Below, piece by piece: positions 21,991-32,961 of a stretch of 64,000 bases of DNA. Location: positions 310,001-374,000 of the forward strand of contig CAJQUW010006804.1 of assembly GCA_907163375.1 (NCBI GenBank), given 5' to 3'. The notes below the pieces were generated by a model. The model did not search any database and was not told the origin of the DNA. It worked only from the letters and a program-made list of their open reading frames with translations. The first letter of the stretch is position 1; the number at the start of each line of letters is the position of its first letter. The position numbers and the translations under genes are program-made. Source of the DNA: Prostheceraeus crozeri (Eukaryota > Platyhelminthes > Polycladida > Euryleptidae).

Positions 21991-24900
21991 TATGTCTCAT
22001 GTTTTCAAAAAAAACATTTTCATGTCCCAAAATTATCTTCTTTTACTGGCTAGGCTTTCAATTACATCGCATGAATTTGTAAAACGACTCAATATGTCAT
22101 CGCTGTCACTATTAAAACATCTTGTAATTTAATTAATTATCTTAAATCAGTGATGAACCTAGATGCCAATAAACTTTGTGTTGGTTTCATTTCAATGCTC
22201 ATTATTGAACTAAGAAACAAATTTCGAATCTTCGTTATTATCTAGAACTTAGAACAGTCAGCATAAGTAGATAAAAAATGAAAATGGCCATTCGATAGAA
22301 ATATGAAAGAATAAGAGAGATGGAATAGTCAACTTATGGCAGATTGACCATTTAGACTCAACATACAACACACATTCTAACGGTCTTCAATATCTGATCC
22401 AAAATTTCTGAGAGTATGGAAAATTCACACTAACTTATTTCTTAATATTCTTGTAGGTCTGGTTTCATTATCCTAATAATGTTTTCAACTTTCATTCAGA
22501 TATTCCTGAAGAAAATTGGAACTTAACATAATGTAGAGGGTTCAAATCCAAGCCGTTGGAGTAAAAATCCCCAAACAACGATTTTTGCGATTTTTCTGAT
22601 AAATAGCAGTGAACAAGCAGAACCATTCCTGATTTTTTATCAACAGCCAATTATCTTGATTGTTTCAATTACTCGTGCGATCAATCGTGCAAATACGAGA
22701 TCTACAATTTCTTAACCGAATATTGGATATCTTAATTGCACCTTGCACTGCTTATCGCAGTATTATTCGACAGCAAGATACCATTGATATGATTATTTGA
22801 CAGTGCATTGCTCAGAGACATTTGATCATTGTTCAAATAGAATAACTAGATGAACAGACAGCACTTCTATTGAATCCGTGAAATTATCAAAGCACGTGGC
22901 AAAAGTTCATTCATTCAGATCACAGAAATTGTGATTCAGATTCTTTTCTTTTATTCTCATTGATATTTTGTCCTTCTACGCTTCTGTTAAGGGAAATTCA
23001 CAGCTGTTGCTAGAACAAAAGCCTTAATGAAGAGCATCATTACATCAGCCATCGAGTGAAGAAAACAAATAAACCGATCTTGTCGCAAATCGCGTTTTGT
23101 GAGAGAATTTATTTTCAAATTGGGATTTCCTCAAATCGTTTCCTTTCCCGCCCGCATAGCCTTTGAAAGGCAATAACGCTAATCACAACATTCTCGTATC
23201 AGCTGATCGCACAACAATATGGCATTCATTGAAAATCCAGACAAAAGGCTAACTACGTCATCTCATTGTTGAAGTTTGTAAAAAGCATTGATTTTTTCCA
23301 TTCATCATTTCTCTTACCTGGTTGCGAGAAAGCAGGTAATCGTGACTTCGGAGTTTTCATATCAAAAGTTAGTTATCGCTCATTTCCACCAATTCAATAA
23401 CAACAAGTTCATATTTATTTCTGTAAAGAAGAGAGTCAGATTCAAATTAATTTTTCGGCCACATCATTCAATGAAGAATTCTTTCTTTACTTGACTTCAT
23501 TATTTTACCTTTCTGATCTAGGAGCGGCAATGAGAGCAGTCACCTAATGAAGAGAGCGAAAGAGTGCATGAACAATCTAGTTACAAGAATTTATCAATTC
23601 TTAATCGACGAGACACCCGCTTTGGTATACTGAGCCTCATACATCGCTTATAGATTTGTACCACTGACACCGCAATTGCTGGACATTCATGTGCGTCTTT
23701 TAACCCAACGGTTATCTACTATCCGCTGATAAGCCGATAAGTCACGAAGGCAATGCTTTGCAGTGGGATGCGCTCAGCAACCAAATCATCTTGCATCCAA
23801 ATTTTGAAGCATGTGACCACCACTCGTGCTATCTCAAACTATCATGAGTAGCAAATTCCACCTTGTTAATCAATGGATTACGTTAAACTGTACTGGCATG
23901 ACAATGCACTTGGATGACTGTCGTATACTATCTCTATGGCCGAAAAGTATGCACAAATCCAAACTTGTCTCGTCGGTGGCTGCATATCAATGTTGAAAAT
24001 TCTTTTTTCTTTATTTTTGTTCATCAATTCCCACAAATGATGAATTACAGAATAAATTTCTTGACTGAATAAATTGATTATCAGCTAAGTAACAGAAAAC
24101 ACTTTACCTTAGAATGAATTTGAATTCCAAACTGCATTGCAGTGGAACACATCGGTTCATTCTACAGTATTAAATCATCTTTTTTGAAATTGTGTGGAAG
24201 TGCAGCTTCAGAATTAGTTTCAAATCTGGGATGCTGACAGGTTGAATATTTAGCTTCAATATTGAAAATACATGAATAATGCTATTCAAATAAATTAAAC
24301 AATAAGTCAACACAGCTTTCTAAATGATCCTTGAGTGAAATTGGCCCTCTCATTGCAGTAGACATTCGCAATACATTAATGCAAAAATTCATCACTACTT
24401 TTTATGAAATTCCGATTTTACCTTAATGCTATGCATAACTGACGGACAATGTAATTGCTAACACATCAGTTTAACTCTTTAAACCGATATATTTTCCAAT
24501 AATTTCCGATGAATATCTTGATGGATATCTTGAGACTGGTCGAAATAGTTAGGCTGTAAAATTATGGTTGACTTGTCGCAATGATAGGCGTAATAAAAAT
24601 TCATTTCACTATTTTAAGCAAAGACATCGATCCATTGAACCTGCGATTAAGAAAAACAATGCGTATTAGAGAAATCAAACCAACATTAAACAACACAGTG
24701 GAGTTCAGTCAATACTAGCCTTTGATGACGTTATAATGATGTTTTTGTACCATCTTTGGATTTTATATCGTAGTTTTTTTGTAGAATTTTCTTCCTTCCT
24801 TTCAGAATTTGCTAGATAATGCAGCATTACCCGCAAGAAGTCGTAAGAAACTTTTTCAATGAGATGTTTGATAACTTTTTAATCATAACTTCAGCAGCTT

Positions 24901-25229
24901 GGCTTTACTTTTCACCTATTTAAAATTTAAATATGATATATAATTCGTGCTACAATAATAGATAGCCGTTCAATTGTATTTCTAAAGCACTCAGTAAATG
25001 CTTCAGCATTTGTGGGGAGTCATGATGTCCTTAATAACGGAAAATTTTTACCTCAATTCTTCCAAGCGAATCTTTTTTGGAAGGGAGTTTCTCTTAACCA
25101 TGACATCGGTTCATTCCTTTCTAAACCTCTTCTTGCCGACTAAACATGCCTGCATCTACTTGTACAACAACATTTTTTCTGCGAGTTATGTACTGCATGC
25201 TTCAGTACTAAATGAAGCACTGATGATCA
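21991..25229. other. AT-rich stretch without a recognisable gene
   Basis: No family, terminal repeat pair or RNA gene is recognised in these 3.2 kb. Open frames are short. It could be intron or intergenic sequence. Confidence 0.45.
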
Positions 25230-25375
25230 CCTATCTGAAGAGAATGACAACTATCAGGTCTATCAAAGACATCAACCACCTTGATTCCCCGACCGCACTC
25301 GCCTGACCCAGGAATCGAACCGATGTCCGCGGTGGAAACGAACATATGCCTTCTTCACTACGCCACGCTGACGGT
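25230..25375 (-). mobile_element. tRNA-derived SINE
   Basis: On the minus strand an A-box-like GTGGCGTAGTGAAGAAGG is followed about 40 bp later by a perfect B box GGTTCGATTCC (plus-strand complement 25311-25321), the spacing of a tRNA promoter. The body GGGTCAGGCGAGTGCGGTCG follows, then a tail with GTTGTCATTCTCTTCAGATA. This is the best of the three copies of this family in the window. It is non-coding and depends on a LINE's enzyme for movement. Confidence 0.75.
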
Positions 25376-25454
25376 GCAAAAGGAATGAGAGTGAAGACAG
25401 CGTATTGTAGCGAGACAGCTATCAGCATGCCATACGACCAATTGAATGAGTCTC

Positions 25455-25562
25455 AACCGCGGACTTCGGTTCGATTCCTGGGCCAGGCGAGTGCGGTTGG
25501 GGAATCAATGGTGTTGGCGTCTTTTATTGAATTAATCGTTGTCATTCTCTTTAGATATTCAA
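25455..25562 (+). mobile_element. tRNA-derived SINE, 5'-truncated, facing the previous copy
   Basis: It starts within the tRNA-like head (ACCGCGGACTTCGGTTCG), keeps the B box at 25468-25478, and ends with GTTGTCATTCTCTTTAGATA. The A-box part is missing. It lies 80 bp from the opposite-strand copy at 25230-25375, so the two can pair as an imperfect hairpin if transcribed together. Confidence 0.75.
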
Positions 25563-27597
25563 CATACTGCGACAGATATTTGACGCCAATGACGATCTCC
25601 TATTGGTCACAAAATGCCAGTATGTGGTCACATTTGAGCGTCACTAACAAAGTGAGACCAGATCTACTGTCTCCCTCTTTGCCCTAATAAATTACTGATT
25701 CCTAACTCGGTTTGAATTTTGATGGCGCGAGTTTGGAAGCAGAACATTGGCATTTTAATGAGTACCCACTTTTCCTGCACCCCTCAAGACACGCAACCTT
25801 TCCGGAAACTGAATTGTTTCGGTGGAAAGTTTAATGGCCTCTTCCAACCTCCACTCTGCTCTTAACGTAATTGAATTCTTATTCCTGCGGGAGACGCCAT
25901 GTTAACTTTTATCAGTGAAGGAAATTAATGCTGAAATATTCTTCGTGTTTTTCCTAAATTGAAACATAATGAGTGAACGCTACCTTGTCATTCAACATCA
26001 ACGCTGTTTAGGGAATACCGACTGCCCCTCAGTGCTCTGCTGATTGCCCAAACTCACCGATGTGGAGCCAGACGCTCAAGTCAGGTGGGATACAGCTCGC
26101 CGCTCTCTACACAGGAAACAGGAGAAGGTCGGCGACAGGCGCGAGTATGCGACGCACAAGTTACTTCAATTCCATTCTTCTCCACTTTATCCATTATTTC
26201 TTCATCCGATTCATCTTGTCATCTTTTGGATCTTTACTTGTCTTCATGCACCGTCCACTGTCCATTTTCAAGTCTTCCAATGTAGCTCAGGATTCATGCC
26301 TGGACCAATACTCGATTTGAGGATCAGGGCTTGAAAGAACAATAGGAGTTGAAGTTTCTTGGGCAGCGATGTCTTCGAGATAAGGCTCCAAGACAAACCT
26401 CCCGGTTACTTTTTTGTTTGTGAACCCCTTATCTCCCGATCTCACGATATTACACATTCACCCAAAACTGCTTATTCCAAGAAAATTTCGACAATCACCT
26501 TTTCTTACAGTTGCAGAAAGATTATTGATGCAGCATTAACCTTACGCTATGCACTTTTCACGCATCGCATTATTAAAATTATCCTATCCATTGTTATTTA
26601 TTTCTTCATGCGTCTCATCCTGTCATCTTATAGGTCTTCGCCAATTTTCATACTCTGACACTTGTCCCTTCTCCAATTCTCCAGTATAAATACAGCATAG
26701 GATTTTTTGTTGTCCCACATTCGTATCAGTAAATTTAGGTTTCACTGAATGGACAGAACCATGGAATTTTATCAAGTAAGTTAGCAGGACACACAGATGA
26801 ATTGCCTCTCCTGTGTGTTCGGGTCTAGAGATGACGTTCCTCAATACTGATGGTCACGGCCAGAGATAGTCTCGAGGAGCAAGAAGACCAATATTCCACT
26901 GAACGTAATGCAAATTCAAGCGTGAATTCTGACGAACCAGAAGATTGACACCATTAAGCGCACACAGTCACTAGACTTAGATAGTGAACAATCGAACGGT
27001 GTGAATAGTGTTTCCATTTGACGAATTATTCACTGAGTAAAATCTAGTTCAAGCATAGAAATAGATTGTTTATCTGAAGTTGACTAGAATGGAAATTGAC
27101 TCAAGGTCACGGCACATCCGGGGGAACTAAGTTGGGGCATGAAGAACCAATGAAAAGCTTATAATTGCACGTGTGACTGATTCTAACCCAATGATACAGT
27201 CGTTGACAAGTGTATCTAAGTGAAAATGCGTGCGATTTTTGTGCCACTATTGTGTATTGCATGAAGCTTTACTTCCATTCTAGAGGTTTTATTGTTATCA
27301 ATTTCTATGAGTTAAAGCTACGTACTTTTCACTTGACAGGCCTGCCTGCAATCTGACCGTTGAGGTTCGGGCGTTCGCTGATACCAGCCTCCCTACAATG
27401 CACGCGCTTGGCCAATCACACAAGTCAAAGAGAGACGAATATCTATGTAAATCTCTATCGCTTGCTAACATCGTAACCCAAGATTGACCCACACGCAAAT
27501 AGATCTATCTCTGTGGTAGGAATAAAATGGTCAACAACTGCGTGTTGATGGTCATTTCAAATGTTCAGTCAGACACCGATCTACAATGTAAATCTTA
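25563..27597. other. stretch with GC-richer patches, no recognisable gene
   Basis: Parts around 25.73-26.16 kb and 27.33-27.50 kb have higher G+C than their neighbours. The second contains a CCAAT-type sequence (GGCCAATCAC near 27411). Two segments near 26.19-26.28 and 26.58-26.69 kb look weakly alike (ATTTCTTCAT...CATCTTGTCATCTT type). None of this supports a specific gene. A regulatory region or decayed repeats are possible. Confidence 0.3.
26445..26500 (+). repeat. diverged short repeat, copy 1 (partner at 29.4 kb)
   Basis: CGATATTACACATTCACCC then AAAACTGCTTATTCCAAG here resembles 29415-29470 (CAATATTCCATATTCACAC then AAAATTCTTTATTCAAAG) at about 75% by eye, same strand. The family is unknown. 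It could be a piece of an old transposon. Confidence 0.35.
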
Positions 27598-28293
27598 AGC
27601 CCCGTTTACATATAGGACAATAATTGTCCGGACAATAGACACACACACTGAGTCAGCGTTTCCAGCGAGACTTCGAGATGAAAAATGCGGGGCGTCGTAT
27701 CGGATCTCAATGTCTCAGGGACAATAAACCACATTCCCGGTAGATGAATATAGAATAGGACAATGCGCTATTCACACAATGCTTAACCCTAGATATCTCG
27801 CTCAGATCACAGTTTTCGTTGTCACATAGTCATACGTGTAGTTATGACTGTAAGGACGCAGTCAAGGTAACGTAGCCAATGAAGAGTAAGCCTATCTGCT
27901 GTCACAAATCTGTCCTTGTTTTACTTTATCATCGAGGTTCAACCGAAGTAGTCGTTTTGTATTTCTCTCAACAACGCAGTTGAAGCTCCCAGTCTTTCCC
28001 TCCTCAGGATCCACTTTCGCGTCCAACACGTTCTTTTCCTCTTCTTTTTAAGCTTTGCCATTTCAGCCACAACACGAGCAGCAGCGAAGACCAGGTCAGT
28101 CGACGACATTTCACAAAATGAAGGGAATTATCTGACCTCCAGTATCTGTTGTCCTATACGAGGACAATCGTAATATAAACGCAGAAAGACAATCATTGTC
28201 TCCATCGATCAAGAAAATGGTGCGAGTGCGCTGTGAAATGAGCGCAAGGAATTCATTGTCCGGACAATTATTGTCCTACATGTAAATGAGGCT
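27598..28293. mobile_element. non-autonomous PIF/Harbinger-like element
   Basis: The terminal inverted repeats are about 40 bp: AGCCCCGTTTACATATAGGA and, inverted, AGCCTCATTTACATGTAGGA, both followed by CAATAATTGTCCGGACAAT. TTA flanks each side (27595-27597 and 28294-28296), matching the 3-bp TWA target duplication of PIF/Harbinger. At 696 bp it lacks a full transposase gene but keeps a 56-codon transposase start on the minus strand, so it is an internal-deletion derivative. Confidence 0.85.
27939..28109 (-). pseudogene. Harbinger transposase N-terminal fragment
   Basis: This 56-codon frame starts MSSTDLVFAAARVVAEMAKL, then has a basic run KKKRKR and WTRKWILRRERLGASTALL before REIQNDYF and a stop. 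The pattern R-WW-R-W---R---GA---LL-EL---D---F is the usual N-terminal signature of PIF/Harbinger transposases, whose catalytic DDE domain follows over some 300 residues. Here the frame ends soon after the signature and the element ends about 340 bp further on. It can make only a short peptide, if anything. Confidence 0.65.
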
Positions 28294-29789
28294 TTAGGAT
28301 GAACTGAGTTACAGAAACCTGTCATAGCTGTAATATCTTGCCGCAAGATGGTAAATTGTAAGTTACTTTATCAATTCTGTAGTTACAGAGAAATGATATT
28401 GATCATGGATCTTTACAAACTACGCTGTCAAGGTATCGATATCTAGCGATTGTCAAACACTGAAATCCGCCATCATTTAAGTGCTATGACAGCGCATGTC
28501 CATGACACAGCATTGCTTTCAATGTGAATGTCCGTTCTAGTCAAGTTACTTGAAGCTATGATGCATGCGCAGACTTGTTAGCAGACCGGGTAGCCCAAGG
28601 GCCGGGTTTGGGTCTGATGTTTTGCAACTAACACGGCCCGCGGCGGGTCTGAAAATTCATCACCTCCATTAACCAAGATTTAACGATCTATTAAATAATG
28701 GTTACTTTTCAGAGTGCTGATGGTCAAAACTGCTGACCTACAATCAGCCAGAGGAGGGCCCCATTTAAATCCAAAGCACGTGGGCCATCTAAATTATGTC
28801 AAGTGCTTTGCGAAATGGACAGCACAACCTTGAATTCAAACATGTAGTAAAACCGCATTGTTTCTTTTGTAAAGTGCATTTATGGTTGCAGCACATTATT
28901 GTATTTTTTGTTTTGCAGAAATCCGGAACTCAGACGCTAGGAAGGATAATGCGATAAAGTTATACAATCCTGCGAGTATAAATTATAGAATTGGATTGCA
29001 ATTCTCGCATGAAAATACAAAAAAGCAGAACAAGAATTCACATACGAAATTGCTTCTAGCTAAATTACGCATCATTTTCGTAAAGCTCATGACAAAATCT
29101 AGTTCAAAGATGCAAATTTACAGATCAAAATTCAGATATTCATGAAATTAATCATGATTGTATAACAAACAGTATTATAAAGTCCTATGTATTATACTGT
29201 ATATGACAAAAGCATTTATTATGGGCCGAGCAGCTCGAGATGAGTGCGCCGGCCTTGTCCTGAACATTTCCGATGCAGCGCACCCGGACATGCGCTTGCA
29301 CCTACCTCCTCAAAGATTGAATTGTTTGCGTCTTGAATGCAATGCTGTGTGAAATGATTGTCTTGAACCCTCTTCCTCTTGATGTTTTGCTGTCTTGAAC
29401 CACTGAGTCACGAGATCATCACAATATTCCATATTCACACAAAATTCTTTATTCAAAGAATAATTTGACGAGCGCATCTCAGACTAGACTTCCTACAGAT
29501 CTTCGCTCGTCTTCGTGCACCTAGATTGCTTAAGCGTGTCGGCTTCCTACATGAGCAATCTGATAAAAATCGCTTTATCGCAGTCCTACCACGTGGGCAA
29601 AAAGACGAATTTAATGCATTAATTGAATAGAGAAAACAGTCATCCATTGCGTGAATTTCTTCAAAATGCTGCGATCGCAAAGATTCAGACAAGCATTTAA
29701 TCATTGTGTGTATGTCGCTGATGGACATCCTTCCAATCATTAGTTCAAAGGGTAACAAGCGTAGGGAAAAGTTCACAAGCTTCTTAGTC
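28294..29789. other. stretch without a recognisable gene; one short repeat
   Basis: The 29415-29470 segment is the partner of the diverged repeat at 26.45 kb. A 107-codon minus-strand frame (29776-29453) has no family I know. A GC-rich patch near 29.22-29.34 kb and another at 28.58-28.65 kb stand out but are unexplained. Confidence 0.3.
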
Positions 29790-30379
29790 GAGTTTTACAT
29801 CGTCTGTCTCTTTGCTGTGTGATCACTGTTAGGGGGGAGGGAGGTGAGAGCCGGCTGCTACCTACAGCATCCGCTGGTAGCGGATAGCGGAACGATCGTC
29901 TTTCGATGGTTAGCTGCGATAGAAGACCTTTAGGCATGAAAAAGCAGCCCCTGACCAACAAGCGGCTGAAGCCTAGGGTGCGCCGAGTTTAGGGTGTGGC
30001 ACCTCTCCGCCTCTAAAAAAAGGTTGCATATACCCGTAAAAGTTTATTGACGAGGCGAGTAAGAGTCGGCTCTAAATGAACTCTGACATCATACCCCAGA
30101 CAGAGGAGCCCGTTAAGGCTATCTTCCAGTGTAAGTGACACGAGCAATCACTCTCTTCCAACTTGTCCTGAGCCAGCACGGAGAATTACGGCTTACAAAA
30201 CCAACATGAATTGTGCCTAACCACCTTATCTCGGATTAGAGGGGCTACCTCCGGACCCTCGCCGTTCGATCAGGAGGGCACACTAGCAGCCCCGCACTGG
30301 TGCGACAGATGCGACCAGGCGATCACATCAGCATCCTATGTGATGCATGCGATCAGAGGAAATTTAAACTCAAAGAATC

Positions 30380-31315
30380 TTCAACATTTGCACTTATAAC
30401 CCAAGAACGATCAATGATCTGAACTGCCACTCACTAGAAACCATGCTTCAGGAACTCGGCACCGTCAAATGGGATGCAATCGGCTTATCTGAAACAAAAG
30501 TTTGCAAGGACAAAATCGAAATACGCGAAACGACCACAAACTATTCTTCTCAGGAAATGACATTACCAGGTCAAACAGAGTAGGCTTCCTTGTCAACAAA
30601 ACGTGTCTACCGCTCGTGGAAAACTACAAATTTCTGACAGACTTGCTCTCCTAACCCTAAAAGGAAAATTTACGGAACTTCATTTCATCCAATGCTACTT
30701 CTAACATCTACTTACCCTGATGAAGAAATCACAGCACTTTACAACTACGTTCAATCAATCGTTGACAACATCCCTCGAAGAGATAAACTCGTAATTATGG
30801 GCGACTTCAATTGTAAAGTAGGTCAAATAACAGGCAAATATGCGCATAAAATCGGAAATGCAAGGGGCGAATTATTAGCTGAGTTCTGCGCAAGAAATGG
30901 TCTAGTTATTTCTAATACATTGTTCAGCAAGAGGAAGTTCTACACATGGACATCACCTCATAATATAACCAAGAACCAAATCGACTTCATCCTCACACAC
31001 AAGCCCTCACCGCGACAACGCCTCCTCGATAGCTCTGTCTTGCATTATGCTCCTGACACATCTGACCATCGCATGTCACGTGCAAAAATTGGATTGAGCC
31101 TTTACTGGCCAAAGAAGCAAAAATCAATTCCAAAATATGATATTGATTTCCTGAAACAGCAACACGCCACTGAACAGTTCCAAGCAGTTTTGAAAAATCG
31201 CTTCTCGAGTCTACAAGCACAAACCGAGCCTGAAAATATTTTCAATGTTGTGTGTGCAGGAATCAATGGCACCACGAAAGAAACTCTTCCTAGAAGACGT
31301 CTTGACACTCCCTAG
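30380..31315 (+). pseudogene. RTE-like endonuclease domain with frame breaks
   Basis: Pieces in order: ICTYNPRTINDLN and LQELGTVKWDAIGLSETKV; then, after breaks around 30580-30690, an open frame from 30692 with LVIMGDFNCKVGQITGKY, FCARNGLVISNTLF, FYTWTSPHNITKNQIDFIL and DTSDHRM. These are the endonuclease motifs (N, E, GDFN, NQID, SDH) in the style of RTE-type LINEs and the related host gene family called craniofacial development protein 2-like. The catalytic letters E, D, N and H are present, but the coding frame is interrupted at least twice, so it is not functional. Confidence 0.75.
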
Positions 31316-31665
31316 TGGATGTCAACCAAGTTGTCGGGCAAAGTTCTATGAAGACTTTTATAAAGACAAAGTTACTGCAATGCATGTTCAAGATTTGTCG
31401 TGCGATGACATCAAATCCATCCTAAGATGCGAAATCACCTCAGCTATTAGCAAAATGAAGACCGGCAAAAGTCCTTGCATTGGCAATATCTATTCTGAAT
31501 TCCTAAAACTTCCTGGCGAACCTATAGTCAATGCCATGTCACAATTATTCAATGTTGTCCTCTCAACAGCCAAAGTACCTCAAAGAGGCTCTCATAGCTG
31601 TCATTTACAAGAAGAACGGCAGACTAGACTGTAGCAATTATCGTCCTATAAGCCTTTTAAGTCAT
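31245..31665 (+). pseudogene. RTE-like reverse transcriptase N-terminal fragment
   Basis: A frame to 31634 includes EITSAISKMKTGKSPCIGN and YSEFLKLPGEPIVNAMSQLF, the KTGKSPG-D----E-LK motif that opens many LINE reverse transcriptases. After a one-base shift LKEALIAVIYKKNGRLDCSN and YRPISLLS follow. The palm with the YADD box is missing. A short tandem duplication (CTTTTAAGTCATGTA) marks the end of recognisable sequence. Confidence 0.7.
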
Positions 31666-31725
31666 GTACACAACTTTTAAGTCATGTAACACCCAGGAAG
31701 TATCGATCAAATATTTACCTTACAA

Positions 31726-32961
31726 CAGGGATGGCCAATGGAATGTGCCCGGTTATAGGCACGGGACGAGACCCATGGGACGCTGGGTCCCCAATGGTCC
31801 GATAAATTTTGAATGTCAATCAGAATATTAATGAATGAAATATAATCTTCTACATGTAAATGTATTTTGACATATTGAATATTGTATTAAGACATCGATT
31901 TAGCAAACTTGTCAATCAAAATTGACAATTAAGCTCATTTAATTAAGAATTTCATCAAAACAATGAAGATTATCTATGTATACTGTCAAACTAAACCGAT
32001 TGCCACAAGGTTGAATATATACGTTAATTAAGATAATAATTTTGGCTGCTGACCAAATTTCATTTGAATTGGACTTCCAACTTGTACATAGAGGCGATTG
32101 CGTATATGGGATCAGAGTGGGTCCTGACGAACTTGTTCAGTTTGCAGTAATTTCTATCATATCGAGCGGTGATATCATTGAAAAATGATGATTAGATATG
32201 AGTTTCCCTGACCATGGACTCCTAGCTGTCAATACCCGGACACACGCATAGATTTTATCATTGGATTTAATTGTCAGCTTATGGTATGGACAGAATAAGT
32301 CATGAAAAACGATATCTGCGTGGTATGACATAATTTTCAACATTTTATTGGTGGAATAAGTCATTGATAAAATGACGATGTCTTTTGCAGGCGCATGTCA
32401 CAATCACGGTTTGAAAAGCATGCTAGCGTTTGCACATTTACGAATATGAAAACATAGACCTTTTTTATTCAGCAAAAATTGCACAATCAATTTACAACAA
32501 GTGCGTCCATCTTTATTTACACAATCAAATTTAGGCCTGTAATTTGTACATGTATTAGTTTTGAAAGCTGCGGCCTATTTGTTTATTTCTTTACTCACCA
32601 TACAGCACTGTCACTCTATTTTAAACACCTGTTCTACCGACCTTTGAAAGCGCGGGACGCCGAAGTGCTTGTCGTGATTTGGAAACATAACTTCAATAGA
32701 AAGTCAACTGTAAAACAAAGAGGAGTTACCTTTTTACTTTGCTTAATATCTATATCAATGAGCACTTACCTTAAGTTCCTCGATTATTCATTGTGTACAC
32801 CGGTACGAATGGGCATGTAGTTATATGTAAACTGGCACATGCTGCTGAAAATGATAGTATTAAGTTCGTGGACCCGTGGGATTCCCATGGGTCGATAACT
32901 GAAAAATTCTGTGGGATGGGATGGGTCCGGGAATAGAAAACTCGTCCCATGCAGATCCCTG
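31726..32961. mobile_element. hAT-like element without transposase
   Basis: The ends CAGGGATGGCCAATGG (left) and, inverted, CAGGGATCTGCATGGG (right) are followed on both sides by GGGACGAG/CCCATGGG-rich subterminal sequence (31760-31790 and 32870-32945), typical of hAT subterminal repeats. The flanking octamers do not match well (CCTTACAA and GTCATCAA). No transposase motif is visible inside. It abuts the RTE-like LINE fragment and may have inserted into it. Confidence 0.6.

Larger units (their letters stand above)
29790..31725 (+). mobile_element. RTE-like LINE, 5' half, degenerate
   Basis: The recognisable part begins with an endonuclease start near 30390 (ICTYNPRTINDL, WDAIGLSETKV) and runs into the first RT motifs near 31660 (YRPISLLSH). 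The 600 bp before it (from about 29790), GC-richer and without long frames, is probably the element's 5' region, but this is inferred from position only. The rest of the RT is missing. The fragment ends where a hAT-like element begins at 31726, and I cannot recognise its continuation beyond that element. Confidence 0.6.

Noticed and set aside
25215-25245. CACTGATGATCACC at the SINE tail as a hammerhead core
   Set aside because: Stem II does not form and GAAG replaces GAAA.
30993-31308. Minus-strand frames overlapping the RTE-like endonuclease
   Set aside because: Shadows of the plus-strand endonuclease, which shows the family motifs.
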